Shown: piece by piece, positions 22,386 through 31,805 of the stretch
How the letters are laid out: each line of letters begins with the position of its first letter
Position numbering within the stretch: the first letter of the stretch is position 1
NCBI GenBank assembly: GCA_002371115.1
Contig: DFFY01000026.1
Span: forward strand, 1 to 37,656
Reading direction: 5' to 3'
DNA: 37,656 nt
DNA from: Bacteroidales bacterium UBA3764
Lineage (GTDB): Bacteria > Bacteroidota > Bacteroidia > Bacteroidales > UBA932
The notes under the pieces: generated by a model
Seen by the model: the letters and a program-made list of their open reading frames with translations, nothing else
Database searches by the model: none
What the model was told of the DNA's origin: nothing
Position numbers and translations under genes: made by a program

Positions 22386-23593
22386 TTTTTATATTGCAGG
22401 CAAACACTGACGGCGAACCAGAATACCACCGCTTTTACCGAAAAGAAGAACACCCAGTTCGTCATATACATTTCGAGCAAATAAACGGTCAGAAACAGGG
22501 CCAAACCCTGTAAAAGATGTTTTTTTACGGATATGCCCCGGATAAAAGCGGTAAAGAGGAACAACAAATACAGCAGCAGATGAAATAGGCCACCTTTCAA
22601 AATTGCATACAGGTAGCCGGTCTCAATGAGATGGCGGTCAAAGCTGACTTCCAGCGTCTGGGCATCCTCGGTCATTTGGATATACGTACCGTCTATTCCC
22701 CGCCCGAATACCCAGTCGCTGACAGGAGAAGAGGCCATATCGGCCAGAAACAGCGCCTCAACACCGCTGCGGGTATCTTCCGTTCCCCTGTCCAAAATAA
22801 ATTGGAACACCGTTTGGGAAAGCCAGCCCCAACTTATCGCGACAAATACGGCGACAGCAACCACTCCGAAGAGCAGCAGCAGCCTCGCCCGCATGTTGGT
22901 CTTAAGCTTGGTTGCGTTCCCCATCAGATAGGCAATCCCGAACCAAAGCGACAGGGACACTATCATATTCCGTCTTGCATTGAGTATCATCAGCATGAAA
23001 TAGGCGAAATAAATGGCATAGACCACCAGTCTCCGCCGGGTGCTCAGGTGCCGGCGGAAAAGAATGAGAACGGTGCCAAAAAAGGGCAGATAGGCGCCGA
23101 TGGACTCGCTGTCCTGCTGCTGTATCAAGTTGACGCTTTGCATAAGCCAGATGGGAATGACTGCAAGCATCGAGAAGAAAAATACATTTAGAATTGCCGT
23201 CAGATACTTCCGGTTGGGCAATACAAGGATGGCAAATGGAAGTATATATGCAGGAATCTGCATATAACTGAACTTAACGAGGATCATGTTCTTGATGCCG
23301 CCCTCGTACTCTCCTCTGGCAATGATGGAAAGGCAGCTGAGAGCCAACAAGGCTATCAGCAGAAGAGGCCAGCCGCGGTATCGCGCATTCTCGCGGCAAA
23401 GGAACACTTGCAAGACGAACCAGAATATGGCAACGAGACACAGCAGCTCGAAAACACGAATCAGCGTGCTGGGCAAAAAAGAGGAAAACAACTGATTCGC
23501 AGCAATGTACGCAGTAATACTCGCATACGTTGCACTTACAGCCACCTCACTGCGGCTCTTTTCCTGAAAGAGAGAACTAACGTCCATCGCCAT
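22382..23593 (-). CDS. O-antigen/EPS repeat-unit polymerase (Wzy-like)
   Basis: This 403-residue protein is mostly membrane helices, about ten to eleven, with one larger periplasmic loop region in the second half (ISWGWLSQTVFQFILDRGTEDTRSG...WVFGRGIDGTY). That arrangement, plus its place between flippase and GT genes, fits Wzy, which joins lipid-linked repeat units in the periplasm. The piece WVFGRGIDGTYIQ resembles the 'GxGxG' region of O-antigen ligase/polymerase proteins. Sequence identity in this family is low, so the call rests on topology and context. It overlaps wzx by 17 bp and the next GT by 4 bp. Confidence 0.8.
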   Translation of the reverse strand: MAMDVSSLFQEKSRSEVAVSATYASITAYIAANQLFSSFLPSTLIRVFELLCLVAIFWFVLQVFLCRENARYRGWPLLLIALLALSCLSIIARGEYEGGIKNMILVKFSYMQIPAYILPFAILVLPNRKYLTAILNVFFFSMLAVIPIWLMQSVNLIQQQDSESIGAYLPFFGTVLILFRRHLSTRRRLVVYAIYFAYFMLMILNARRNMIVSLSLWFGIAYLMGNATKLKTNMRARLLLLFGVVAVAVFVAISWGWLSQTVFQFILDRGTEDTRSGVEALFLADMASSPVSDWVFGRGIDGTYIQMTEDAQTLEVSFDRHLIETGYLYAILKGGLFHLLLYLLFLFTAFIRGISVKKHLLQGLALFLTVYLLEMYMTNWVFFFSVKAVVFWFAVSVCLQYKK

Positions 23594-24929
23594 GCCTCCT
23601 CAATAAAGACCAGCATTGCACTGGCGCAAGAATGAGTCCGTTAAAATTGGCAACGACCGAAGCAATCAAAATGGACTTTACGCCCCATCCAAGTCGGATG
23701 AACAAGTAACAGCTGAGCAGAAAAACAACGGGAGATACCACACAGGCCAAGGTCTGTACCTTCAATATGCCGGCGCCGTTGAGGACATGCACGAACACAG
23801 AGCCGTACATCATGGCAATATTGAGTATCATTACCCATAGGGATATGCTGAACGGGACGGAAACACTGGACCCTACCCAGAGACGGTATAACGGCTCGGA
23901 TAAGGCCAGCATCAAAACAGAGCCTGCCACGAAGACGCCCAGAAGGAGGATGTATTTTTTTACCGCACCCGCCACCCATCGGAAATCCTGCTTGGCGATG
24001 GCATCCGTAACCGCGGCCCAAACAGGTGTAAGTATAATAATCCACAGCATATAAGGCACGTTGAAGTACTTGTATGCTATATTATATTCCGTGACCTCCG
24101 CAGCACCAAAATAGTGGATAATGAGAAAGTTGGTCATCTGGTACTGTATCACACCAGCGACCTGGATGATAAAAAACTGCACCCCCAGACGGAAAAGAGC
24201 CGGGGCCGTTTTAAAATCTATGTCCGAGAAGGCGGGCGCTATAGAACGATATCTGGTCTTGAACAACAGCAGATTAAAGAAGACAACGACCACAATCGGG
24301 CATGCACACAACGCCAGACACAAGTTGATCAAGCTGCCTTTTGTGGTGAGCGTAAGAATATAAATCACGCCAAGCGACAGGAGTTGCTGTAAAAAAGCAA
24401 GCAGGGAGGCATATGCCGGACGCTGATCCGCAAGCAGAACGATATTGACCGTGGATAGGATAAAATTGATACAGAAGTAGGTAATGATTATACATACCGA
24501 AGCCAAAAGGCCTTCAACGACTTCCTGTTGCAAATGAAGAACCGAATACCAGTCAAGCATAGGAGCCACTCCCAGCAACACCACCATAAGCGGGACAAAA
24601 ATCATGGTGAGGAGGGCATAGGTAGTACTTACATATTTTTTTGCGAGCGGAATGTCATCATGCGCAAGCGCCTCCGTCAGTTTGTTTTTGAGTCCGTTGT
24701 TGATACCGATATCAAAAAAACTGAACCAGGCCACCATCGAACTGACGGTAAGCCATACACCGTATGTCTCGCTGCTGACATAATGCAGCGTAAGGGGAAC
24801 CAATAAAAAACCGATAAGAACACTGCCTCCCTTAATCAGTATCATGGCGGCAATGTTCTTTTTCGCCTTCACGGATCTTTCCGAACCGTCTAAGAAAAGC
24901 GACTTCAGCTTTTTTTCCAAAACAACCAT
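23577..24929 (-). CDS. Polysaccharide flippase (Wzx-like, MOP family)
   Basis: This 450-residue protein has about twelve membrane helices. After a short cytoplasmic start it reads KKNIAAMILIKGGSVLIGFLLVPLTLHYVSSETYGVWLTVSSMVAWFSFFDIGINNGLKNKLTEALA, read here in parts, which is the classic Wzx/MATE-like start: 'P-L-x-x-x-x-x-x-x-x-Y-G-x-W', then 'D-x-G-x-x-x-G-L-x-x'. It moves the undecaprenyl-linked repeat unit across the inner membrane. The ATG at 24929 (MVVLEKK) is chosen; an upstream ATG at 24962 would lengthen the overlap with wzz from 25 to 58 bp. Confidence 0.9.
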   Translation of the reverse strand: MVVLEKKLKSLFLDGSERSVKAKKNIAAMILIKGGSVLIGFLLVPLTLHYVSSETYGVWLTVSSMVAWFSFFDIGINNGLKNKLTEALAHDDIPLAKKYVSTTYALLTMIFVPLMVVLLGVAPMLDWYSVLHLQQEVVEGLLASVCIIITYFCINFILSTVNIVLLADQRPAYASLLAFLQQLLSLGVIYILTLTTKGSLINLCLALCACPIVVVVFFNLLLFKTRYRSIAPAFSDIDFKTAPALFRLGVQFFIIQVAGVIQYQMTNFLIIHYFGAAEVTEYNIAYKYFNVPYMLWIIILTPVWAAVTDAIAKQDFRWVAGAVKKYILLLGVFVAGSVLMLALSEPLYRLWVGSSVSVPFSISLWVMILNIAMMYGSVFVHVLNGAGILKVQTLACVVSPVVFLLSCYLFIRLGWGVKSILIASVVANFNGLILAPVQCWSLLRRHGDGR

Positions 24930-26002
24930 CCTATACACAGGGCGGCGCCCATAATAAACCACAGAATTGCCAGCATAACCGTTGATGGACTGCCTCTGCG
25001 GGAAGCATAGCCTTGCTGTATCGTAACCAGCACAGGTGATTTCCGCTGCACCTTGGCTTCGGCGGCAATCAGGTTCTGGGCGGTCTGATTGAACATCTGA
25101 AATTGAAGTAGTGCTTCGTTCTGGAGTTGCTGCTCATAAATCCTGCTGGCACGGCTGCTGGTCCCCTGATGGGAGTCGGCATAATAGGCATAAGCTTGCT
25201 GTGCGGCCAAATAATCAGCATGCCGCTGATTGTACAGTGTCTGATAGTACTCCAGTTCTTTGCGGGAAATTTCGATTCGATAATCCACCACGAACTCCTG
25301 AAGCCTTTCAATGACGGCGTTGGCGACCTGGGCAGCAATCACACGGTCCTGCATTGTCACCTTAACCGAAAGCACATAACTTTTCTTTAGGACATCGGCC
25401 GTAATACTGCTTCGGAGAGCAGCAATCACCTGCTCCTGCTCCCGGGACAATCTTAGGGTGTCCACTCCGGCAACTTCTCCGCCACCCTCCGTTTTTTCTT
25501 CTGGCGTAAACCGGCCTTTCATCCAAGAGAGTCCCCTCATCGGGAGTCCAAACACGTGTCCCCACCAAGGCGCTTTGTTGTAGTGGAGGATATAGTCGCA
25601 CAGCGTGGTATGCACCACGGAATCCCTTGTCGCCACCTCAACCGGCAGATCTGACAGCGCCAGACACATATCGACCGAACGGATGACTTCCGGGTAAAGG
25701 TCCGGGTGCATGGCGTCGGTCAGGGCGAACGAATTCATGTTGATGCCGGCAAGGCTCGACAATGCGTTGAGCCCCCCGCCCAGAGAGGACCGTGTTACAA
25801 GTTCCGGCGCCACAATTGTCTCGCTGGTATAAGTCTTGGGAGTACTGAGCCCAATCATCACACCGAACAAGGAACCCAGAAAAGCCCACAGAAATATCTT
25901 CTTCCAGTTCTTGAGGACAAGATGGATATACGGCTTAATATCGACGGGGTCCTTTGCCGGACCAATGTCGGCAACATCGTCGAATTCGTCGTATTTTTTC
26001 AT
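24905..26002 (-). CDS. Chain-length determinant / polysaccharide co-polymerase (Wzz-like)
   Basis: This 365-residue inner-membrane protein has the Wzz layout: a cytoplasmic start, TM1 at about 35-52 (IFLWAFLGSLFGVMIGLS), a long periplasmic part with coiled-coil tendency (ELEYYQTLYNQRHADYLAAQQ), and a second TM near the end (VMLAILWFIMGAALCIGWLFW) preceded by a Pro-rich stretch (RKSPVLVTIQQGYASRRGSPS). No C-terminal tyrosine kinase domain follows, so it is a kinase-free type. It would set polymer length and link to the Wza-like channel, whose gene ends 7 bp before this start. Confidence 0.9.
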   Translation of the reverse strand: MKKYDEFDDVADIGPAKDPVDIKPYIHLVLKNWKKIFLWAFLGSLFGVMIGLSTPKTYTSETIVAPELVTRSSLGGGLNALSSLAGINMNSFALTDAMHPDLYPEVIRSVDMCLALSDLPVEVATRDSVVHTTLCDYILHYNKAPWWGHVFGLPMRGLSWMKGRFTPEEKTEGGGEVAGVDTLRLSREQEQVIAALRSSITADVLKKSYVLSVKVTMQDRVIAAQVANAVIERLQEFVVDYRIEISRKELEYYQTLYNQRHADYLAAQQAYAYYADSHQGTSSRASRIYEQQLQNEALLQFQMFNQTAQNLIAAEAKVQRKSPVLVTIQQGYASRRGSPSTVMLAILWFIMGAALCIGWLFWKKS

Positions 26003-26009
26003 ATTCTGT

Positions 26010-28439
26010 CTATTTTTTATTAAACAAGTTCACTATGGTGGCAACCATCGTGGCAATGGATGCCGCAGAAGTGCCGATGCCAAGCCACTCACCGGTGGTC
26101 AGCTTGTTTTTCTCTTTCTTGGCTGGAACTACAATTTCGCAACCGGGTTCGAGTTTGGCATTACCGCCGACCGCAACGGTTCCGTTCATATACACCACGT
26201 AGGTTTTGCTCCTTTTGGCATCATTCGAAAAGCCGCCGGCCTGACGGATGTAATAACTGACGGGCTTGCCGGAAATGAAGTGTACGGTATTGGGGAAGAG
26301 AACCTCGCCCTGCACGCGCACGGTGGAGAAAAGTTCGGGCACTATCAGCTCGTCTCCGTCACGCAGCACAATGTCGTAATCTGACCCGGGATGCGCAAGC
26401 GCCTTGTCGAGTTCCAATCCTACAGTATATATTTCGCCCACAGCCAGTTTATTAAGCTTCAGTGAATCGGCCTTGGTCAGAGTCTTCCGCTTTATAACCT
26501 CACCGAGTTCGGTACGCACGTTCCGCTCGTACTGGTTGATTTTGCGGCGGAGCATGGCACCTTTCACATATCCGTTCGGCGTGGCCCCTCCGGCACGGCT
26601 GAGCAATTGCGAAACCCGTTCGTTATTGCTTGACAACGTGTACTGTCCGGGAAAATTCACCTCGCCGGTAATAAGCACATTCCGCTGCTCCACGTAGGTG
26701 GGACTGCGGCGCACAGACACAACGTCGTTCGGACACAGTTCGAAACCGCCTGCGCCGTCTTCTGCAAGACCGTCCTTCAGCGAAACCGAGAAGACGTGCG
26801 CCAGGGTATCGATGGCGACGGTGCTCAACGAACTGTCAATCCTTCGGGCGATGTCCACCTTGGCAGCAGAAGCGCCTTCGGCAAGGCCGCCTGCAAGCAA
26901 GATGATATCTTCGACCGTTATGTGCTCTGCAAACTGGTACCGTCCCGGTTTGGCCACATAGCCGGTTACGACAATATCACCTTTGGGTTCCAGCTCGTTG
27001 ACGTTGGATACCACCAGTATGTCGCCGCGCTGCAGCAGGATGTCCTGCACAGTTCCGTCAATAATGGCTCCCAGCGGCACCGGAACCAGTTCCAGCGAAC
27101 GGTCCGGCTTCTCGCGGATAATCTGGGCACGGGAGAGAAAGGCGTCTTCCAGAACCCCTCCGGCATGCGCCACCAGCTGGCTTACCGTTGCGATACCGCC
27201 GCCGAGCTCGAACTTGCCGGGACGATACACCGCACCTTTCACTTCCACGCGGTTGCTGAAGGCATCCACCTGGTTGCTGCTCACAATCACCGCATCTCCG
27301 TCCATGAGGGAAAAACCGGAAAAATCCGCGGTACCGACTGTATGGAAACTGTTGACACGACCGTCGTTACGCTCTACGCCTACCTCCTCCTGCCAGGCAT
27401 TACCGGCAAAACCTCCGGCATACCCGATCAAGCGGTCGATCCCCTCTCCGGACTTGATCTCATAACGCATCGGCCGCTTAACGGCGCCTTCTATGCTCAC
27501 AAGCGCGCTATACGGCGGCACGATAATCACGTCTCCCTCCTTCAGGGGAACATTCAATTCAAGTTTACCGTCGAACAAATACTGATACACATCCACCTCG
27601 GCGAATACTTCTCCTCCCCGCACGACGCGCACGCAACGCAACGACCCAAGTTCGGTGACGCCCCCCGCACAGTACAGGGCGTTAAACAGGGTGGTAAATG
27701 ACGACAGCCTGTAAGTACCGGGCGTCTTTACCTCTCCGAGCACATTGACCTGAATGCTGCGCACATTTCCGAGCGAAACGCTCATGCTGGAGCCGCCGGT
27801 TCGCAGCGACGAATAGATTTTGCCCAGGCTGCTCTTGAGCTTTCCGACTGCCTGGCTGACGCTTAAGCCGCTGAGTTGGACGCGGCCCACCTGCGGAACG
27901 ATTATGTGTCCTTCGGGCGATATCTTGCTCTTTATGCTGGCCTCGCTGTTTCCCCAGATGTCGATGATTATCTCGTCTCCGGGTCCCAGGATATAGTCTT
28001 CGGGCGTAGCAGCGTTCAGGTTGGGTTCGAACGAAAGTGTCTTTCCTGCAAAAATTTTATGGCCGTACACTTCCATCCTAACAGCGGTGGTATCGGCTGT
28101 GCTTCTCACTTTCTTGTCGGCCGATGCTGCCGGGGCTGAAACTCCGTCGCTCGCGGTGCGTTCGCGGTCGTTTCCGGCAAGCCTGCTGGCCGGCAGGGCA
28201 GTGGATGTGCCGGACATAGTGTCGAGTGTTCCTTTCTTATAGGCATTGAAGAGGCGCCTGAGTTGTGCAGTGGTAGCTCCCCTCGCGAGGAGTTCGTTAC
28301 CTACCTGACGCTCGGTCTTGCCCTCCTTCATCCCTTCCGTTATGTATGTAATTATCTGGTTTTCCGTCATTTGAGCCATTGCCAGAGGCGCACTCGCAAA
28401 GAGGAAGACAGCAAGCAGTATAGTTAAACGCTTATCCAT
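26010..28439 (-). CDS. Polysaccharide export protein with multiple SLBB domains (Wza-like)
   Basis: This 809-residue exporter carries a signal peptide (residues 1-22, ending APLAMA) with no lipobox Cys. A helical segment at about 24-70 (TENQIITYITEGMKEGKT...) is typical of Bacteroidota Wza homologues. The Poly_export domain covers about 148-225 (DYILGPGDEIIIDIWG, ISPEGHIIVPQVGRV). Six SLBB-type segments follow, each with a 'V-x-G-x-V-x-x-P-x-x-(Y/F)' turn: VLGEVKTPGTY, IEGAVKRPMRY, VKGAVYRPGKF, VTGYVAKPGRY, ITGEVNFPGQY and VQGEVLFPNTV. A short hydrophobic helix is near the C-terminus (IGTSAASIATMVATIVNLF). E. coli Wza has fewer SLBB domains, so the channel should be longer. It is the first gene of the locus. 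Confidence 0.95.
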   Translation of the reverse strand: MDKRLTILLAVFLFASAPLAMAQMTENQIITYITEGMKEGKTERQVGNELLARGATTAQLRRLFNAYKKGTLDTMSGTSTALPASRLAGNDRERTASDGVSAPAASADKKVRSTADTTAVRMEVYGHKIFAGKTLSFEPNLNAATPEDYILGPGDEIIIDIWGNSEASIKSKISPEGHIIVPQVGRVQLSGLSVSQAVGKLKSSLGKIYSSLRTGGSSMSVSLGNVRSIQVNVLGEVKTPGTYRLSSFTTLFNALYCAGGVTELGSLRCVRVVRGGEVFAEVDVYQYLFDGKLELNVPLKEGDVIIVPPYSALVSIEGAVKRPMRYEIKSGEGIDRLIGYAGGFAGNAWQEEVGVERNDGRVNSFHTVGTADFSGFSLMDGDAVIVSSNQVDAFSNRVEVKGAVYRPGKFELGGGIATVSQLVAHAGGVLEDAFLSRAQIIREKPDRSLELVPVPLGAIIDGTVQDILLQRGDILVVSNVNELEPKGDIVVTGYVAKPGRYQFAEHITVEDIILLAGGLAEGASAAKVDIARRIDSSLSTVAIDTLAHVFSVSLKDGLAEDGAGGFELCPNDVVSVRRSPTYVEQRNVLITGEVNFPGQYTLSSNNERVSQLLSRAGGATPNGYVKGAMLRRKINQYERNVRTELGEVIKRKTLTKADSLKLNKLAVGEIYTVGLELDKALAHPGSDYDIVLRDGDELIVPELFSTVRVQGEVLFPNTVHFISGKPVSYYIRQAGGFSNDAKRSKTYVVYMNGTVAVGGNAKLEPGCEIVVPAKKEKNKLTTGEWLGIGTSAASIATMVATIVNLFNKK

Positions 28440-28455
28440 TTTTTAATCCGTTAGC

Positions 28456-28478
28456 AGAATTTCCCTAAAAGGGATTCT
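28456..28478. promoter_or_regulatory. Inverted repeat at the predicted start site of the EPS operon
   Basis: AGAAT-TT-CCC (28456-28465) pairs with GGG-ATTCT (28471-28478) apart from the TT bulge, around the loop TAAAA. It abuts the -7 box, so it straddles the predicted start site. An operator is possible; as the transcript would begin inside it, a 5' UTR hairpin is less likely. Confidence 0.35.
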
Positions 28479-28480
28479 TA

Positions 28481-28512
28481 CAAAGATAAATATTTAATGG
28501 CACACTGCCAAA
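28481..28512 (-). promoter_or_regulatory. Promoter of the EPS locus (TTTG - 20 bp - TATCTTTG)
   Basis: On the minus strand TTTG (28512-28509) is followed after exactly 20 bp by TATCTTTG (28488-28481). Both boxes and the spacing match the Bacteroidota sigma consensus. It begins just past the ychF stop (28527) and leaves a leader of about 35 nt before the wza-like ATG at 28439. It is the best promoter in the window and should drive the whole polysaccharide operon. Confidence 0.8.
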
Positions 28513-28526
28513 TATCCGCGGAAAAC

Positions 28527-29630
28527 TTAAACGTTAAACAAAAAGTGCATGATGTCACCGTCCTGAACCACGTAGTCCTTGCCCTCGATGCCCATCTTGC
28601 CGGCGGCGCGGACGGCGGCCTCCGTCTTGTACTGGACAAAGTCCTCGTACCTAATGACCTCTGCCCGGATGAAGCCGCGCTCGAAGTCCGTGTGGATGAC
28701 ACCGGCGGCGCGGGGCGCTTTGTCCCCGGCCTTGATGGTCCAGGCTCGGCACTCATCCGCTCCCGCCGTGAAGAAGGTGCGCAGCCCCAGCAGCTTGTAT
28801 GCACTCTGGATGAGCCGGACCACACCGCTCTCCTTGAGGCCCATTTCCTCCAGGAACATCTGGCGGTCCTCGTAGTCCTCAATCTCTGCAATCTCGGCCT
28901 CCGTACGGGCGGCAATCACCAAAATTTGGGCGTTCTCCGCCGCAACGGCAGCCCGGACAGCCTCCACATAGGCGTTACCCGTGGCCGCAGAAGCCTCGTC
29001 CACATTGCACACATAGAGCACCGGCTTGTTGGTAATGAGGAACAGGTCCTTGGCCATCTGCTCCTCTTCCGCATTCTCCGGAATCACCTCGCGGCAGGAG
29101 TGTCCCTGCTCCAGCACGGCTTTGTAGCGCAGCAATAGGGACAACAACTTTTTGGCCTCCTTGTCCCCGCCGGTGGTAGCCATTTTCTCCACCTTCTTGA
29201 TGCGGTTCTCAACGGTCTCCAGGTCCTTGATCTGCAGCTCTGCGTCCACCACTTCCTTGTCCCGCACAGGATCCACGGAACCATCCACATGGACAATGTT
29301 GCCGTCGTCGAAGCAGCGCAGCACATGCAGGATGGCATCTGTCTCGCGGATGTTGGCCAGGAACTGGTTGCCCAGGCCCTCACCGCGGGAAGCACCCTTC
29401 ACCAGGCCGGCGATATCCACGATTTCCACAGTAGCGGGAATGGTGCGCTTGGGCTGGCAAATGTCCGTAAGGACCTCCAGACGCTTGTCAGGCACATTGG
29501 TGGAACCCACATTGGGCTCGATGGTACAGAAAGGGAAATTGGCGCTCTGGGCCTTGCCAGAACTTACACAGTTAAATAAAGTAGACTTGCCCACATTGGG
29601 CAAGCCTACTATTCCACATTTTAAAGACAT
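28527..29630 (-). CDS. ychF: Ribosome-associated ATPase YchF/OLA1
   Basis: This 367-residue cytoplasmic P-loop protein has the Obg-like layout: KCGIVGLPNVGKSTLFN with the G1 loop at residues 8-16, FPFCTIEPNVG (switch I region), VDIAGLVKGASRGEGLGNQFL (DxAGL, G3) and VLYVCNVDE, where NVDE replaces NKxD. That change is known to let the family prefer ATP over GTP. A coiled segment and a C-terminal TGS domain (VIHTDFERGFIRAEVI...GIEGKDYVVQDGDIMHFLFNV) complete it. Length is typical. It follows ppiD by 11 bp, and the polysaccharide promoter lies just past its stop. Confidence 0.97.
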   Translation of the reverse strand: MSLKCGIVGLPNVGKSTLFNCVSSGKAQSANFPFCTIEPNVGSTNVPDKRLEVLTDICQPKRTIPATVEIVDIAGLVKGASRGEGLGNQFLANIRETDAILHVLRCFDDGNIVHVDGSVDPVRDKEVVDAELQIKDLETVENRIKKVEKMATTGGDKEAKKLLSLLLRYKAVLEQGHSCREVIPENAEEEQMAKDLFLITNKPVLYVCNVDEASAATGNAYVEAVRAAVAAENAQILVIAARTEAEIAEIEDYEDRQMFLEEMGLKESGVVRLIQSAYKLLGLRTFFTAGADECRAWTIKAGDKAPRAAGVIHTDFERGFIRAEVIRYEDFVQYKTEAAVRAAGKMGIEGKDYVVQDGDIMHFLFNV

Positions 29631-29641
29631 ATGCGAATCTA

Positions 29642-31729
29642 TTAATAGAAACGGGCGCGGTTGTCGTCCACGGCCTTCTCCGTCATGAGCGGAAGGAGCA
29701 TCTGGGCGTGATAGGAGTCCAGACGGGCCTGGGCGCTCTTGGCATCATCTTCCGTGTAGTAGGAACCCACCTCACGGCCGTTCACCTGGAACACATAGGT
29801 ACCCATGATACCGGCCACAGGACCGCTCACCACACCTTCTTTGGCACCCGCCACGGCACCTACGAAAGCAGGCTCGGTGGAAGGAGCGGAGTTGGTGGAG
29901 AAGGTAACATCCGACAGGTTGGAAACCGTAGCGCCAAGTTTCTCTGCAACGGCCTCTAAAGAACCCAGACCGGCGATTTCACCGGCAACGTCTGCGCAGC
30001 GCTTGGCGGCATACTGCTCACGGTAGAGCTGGTTTTTGATGCTCTCGGAAACCTCGTCCACCTTGGCGTAACCCTCCTTGTGGGCAGCCTTCACGGCCAC
30101 TACAAAGAAGTAGTTGTTGTCCACGGTAATGATACCGGAAGCCTTGCCGGGCTTGTTGTCGAAGGCCCAACGGGTCACTTCCTTGGCATGGCCGATGGAA
30201 CCGTACGTATCCGTACCCTCATTCACGGTGAGGGAACGGGAGTAAGTACCGGTGGAGTCACAGGCGGCCTTGTAGTTGGCGTATTTGCCAGCAGCACGCA
30301 CGGCCAGGAGATTGGCCTTATTGTAGGTGTCTGCATAGGTTTCCTTGCTGGGAAGGGTGGCTTTTTCAAGAATGGCCACTTTTTTCTTGGCCACGGGCTT
30401 GGTGGTCTTGGTCACCTCCACAATGTGGGTGCCGTACATGGTGTTCACAATGTAAGGCTTACCCACCTGAGCGGTAAGAATTGACTCAAAGCCGGGAATC
30501 ATGGCGTTCTGGGTCATCCAGCCCAGGTTGCCCTGCTCGCCGTCATAGGCATTGTTCTTGTCTGCGGAATAGAGCATGGCCAGGGTGGCGAAGTTATTCC
30601 TGTTCACCACGCCCAGAAGGCTGTCTGCGGTGTGGCGGGCGTCTGCACCCTGCAGCATGATGTGGCGAACATATACGGAATCCGGCACATTGGCCAGCTC
30701 CATGATGCGGGCGGCGAAGAAGGTGTTGCCGGACTTGAATATCGGAGAAACACCGGCATTGTTCTCTGCCACGAAGGTGTCCACGTCACGGTTTACGGTA
30801 CGCAGGTCTCCGCCCTTGTACCAGGTATCCTGCCACTGGCGGTCGCTGTTGCGCTGCAGGAAAGCACGCACGTTGTCCGTAGCGGTAAATTCGTCGTACA
30901 GGGTGATGAATTCCTCGTTCTGGGCAGCCACGTCCTTGGCGGAAGGCGTTACCTCGTACACGACATATTCAATGTCGCGGGTGGCCTTCTGGCGGAAGTT
31001 TTCTTTGTGGGCGGCATAGAACTTCTGGATGTCTGCATTGGACACCACCACGGAAGAATCCTGCGGGAAATAGGTGTTGGGAGACATCACAAAACTCACC
31101 TGGGCGGTGGTGTTGTTGTCTGCAATAGCACGGCGGCTTTCCACGGAGTTCACATAGGAAGCGGCGTTGAACAGCCCCATGTACTTTTCATTGTAGCGAT
31201 TGCTGCGGACGGCGTTCTGCAGGTAGTTGCGAAGCAGGATGCCGCGGCCGCTTTCATCGGCATTCACATTTTCCATGAAATCACGTACGGCAGAAGCGGA
31301 GAAAGCGCCGTTTTCGTCGTTGAAAATGCCCATGCTGCTGAGCACAGGGGAGATTTCTTCACCGACAAACATGTCTATCTGTTCCTGCTGACCTACACGG
31401 ATACCCGCCTTTTCGATGGTGGGAATAACCAGGTAGCGGTCCACCAGGTTGTTCCAGGCCATGTCACGGGTCTGACGCTGGGCCTGCTCGCTGGAAGCGG
31501 ACTGTCCGGTGAGCATTTCGCGTACATCCGAGAACTGCTTTACCTCAGACTCAAAGTCCTGATAGGAAACGGATTTGCCATTGATTTTACCTACGTCGTA
31601 CTTGGAAGAAGCAGACTGGACGGTCTGGATGATGTCCGACGGGTTTACAAGGAAGAGTAAAAGACCGAAGGCAATGATGAGCGAAGCACCAATGCCGAAT
31701 TTTGTTCTGATGGTCTCAAGAGCTGCCAT
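29642..31729 (-). CDS. PpiD/SurA-like periplasmic peptidyl-prolyl isomerase
   Basis: This 695-residue protein has one N-terminal membrane anchor (residues 11-28, FGIGASLIIAFGLLLFLV), a SurA_N-type region (KYDVGKINGKSVSYQDFESEV, AWNNLVDRYLVIPTIEKAGI), and a parvulin domain at about 352-440 (VYVRHIMLQGADARHTAD, GNLGWMTQNAMIPGFE, IVNTMYGTHIVEVT). A second, degenerate parvulin-like half may follow. As in PpiD, it would be held at the inner membrane, facing the periplasm, assisting folding of outer-membrane and secreted proteins. It is next to lptC, in a gene order conserved in Bacteroidales. A TAATTTTG box lies upstream (31783-31776). Confidence 0.93.
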   Translation of the reverse strand: MAALETIRTKFGIGASLIIAFGLLLFLVNPSDIIQTVQSASSKYDVGKINGKSVSYQDFESEVKQFSDVREMLTGQSASSEQAQRQTRDMAWNNLVDRYLVIPTIEKAGIRVGQQEQIDMFVGEEISPVLSSMGIFNDENGAFSASAVRDFMENVNADESGRGILLRNYLQNAVRSNRYNEKYMGLFNAASYVNSVESRRAIADNNTTAQVSFVMSPNTYFPQDSSVVVSNADIQKFYAAHKENFRQKATRDIEYVVYEVTPSAKDVAAQNEEFITLYDEFTATDNVRAFLQRNSDRQWQDTWYKGGDLRTVNRDVDTFVAENNAGVSPIFKSGNTFFAARIMELANVPDSVYVRHIMLQGADARHTADSLLGVVNRNNFATLAMLYSADKNNAYDGEQGNLGWMTQNAMIPGFESILTAQVGKPYIVNTMYGTHIVEVTKTTKPVAKKKVAILEKATLPSKETYADTYNKANLLAVRAAGKYANYKAACDSTGTYSRSLTVNEGTDTYGSIGHAKEVTRWAFDNKPGKASGIITVDNNYFFVVAVKAAHKEGYAKVDEVSESIKNQLYREQYAAKRCADVAGEIAGLGSLEAVAEKLGATVSNLSDVTFSTNSAPSTEPAFVGAVAGAKEGVVSGPVAGIMGTYVFQVNGREVGSYYTEDDAKSAQARLDSYHAQMLLPLMTEKAVDDNRARFY

Positions 31730-31775
31730 TTTAGTATATAATTTTAATTTTTCTTCAATTTTTGCCTAAGGGCTG

Positions 31776-31783
31776 CAAAATTA
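31776..31783 (-). promoter_or_regulatory. -7 promoter box (TAATTTTG) of ppiD-like gene
   Basis: The minus strand reads TAATTTTG, a TAnnTTTG match, 46 bp ahead of the ATG at 31729, within the 76-bp gap after lptC. A TTTG at 31799-31796 is only 12 bp away, too close for a -33 box, so this is moderate. Confidence 0.4.
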
Positions 31784-31805
31784 CGAATTTTCTTCCAAAC
31801 AATCA

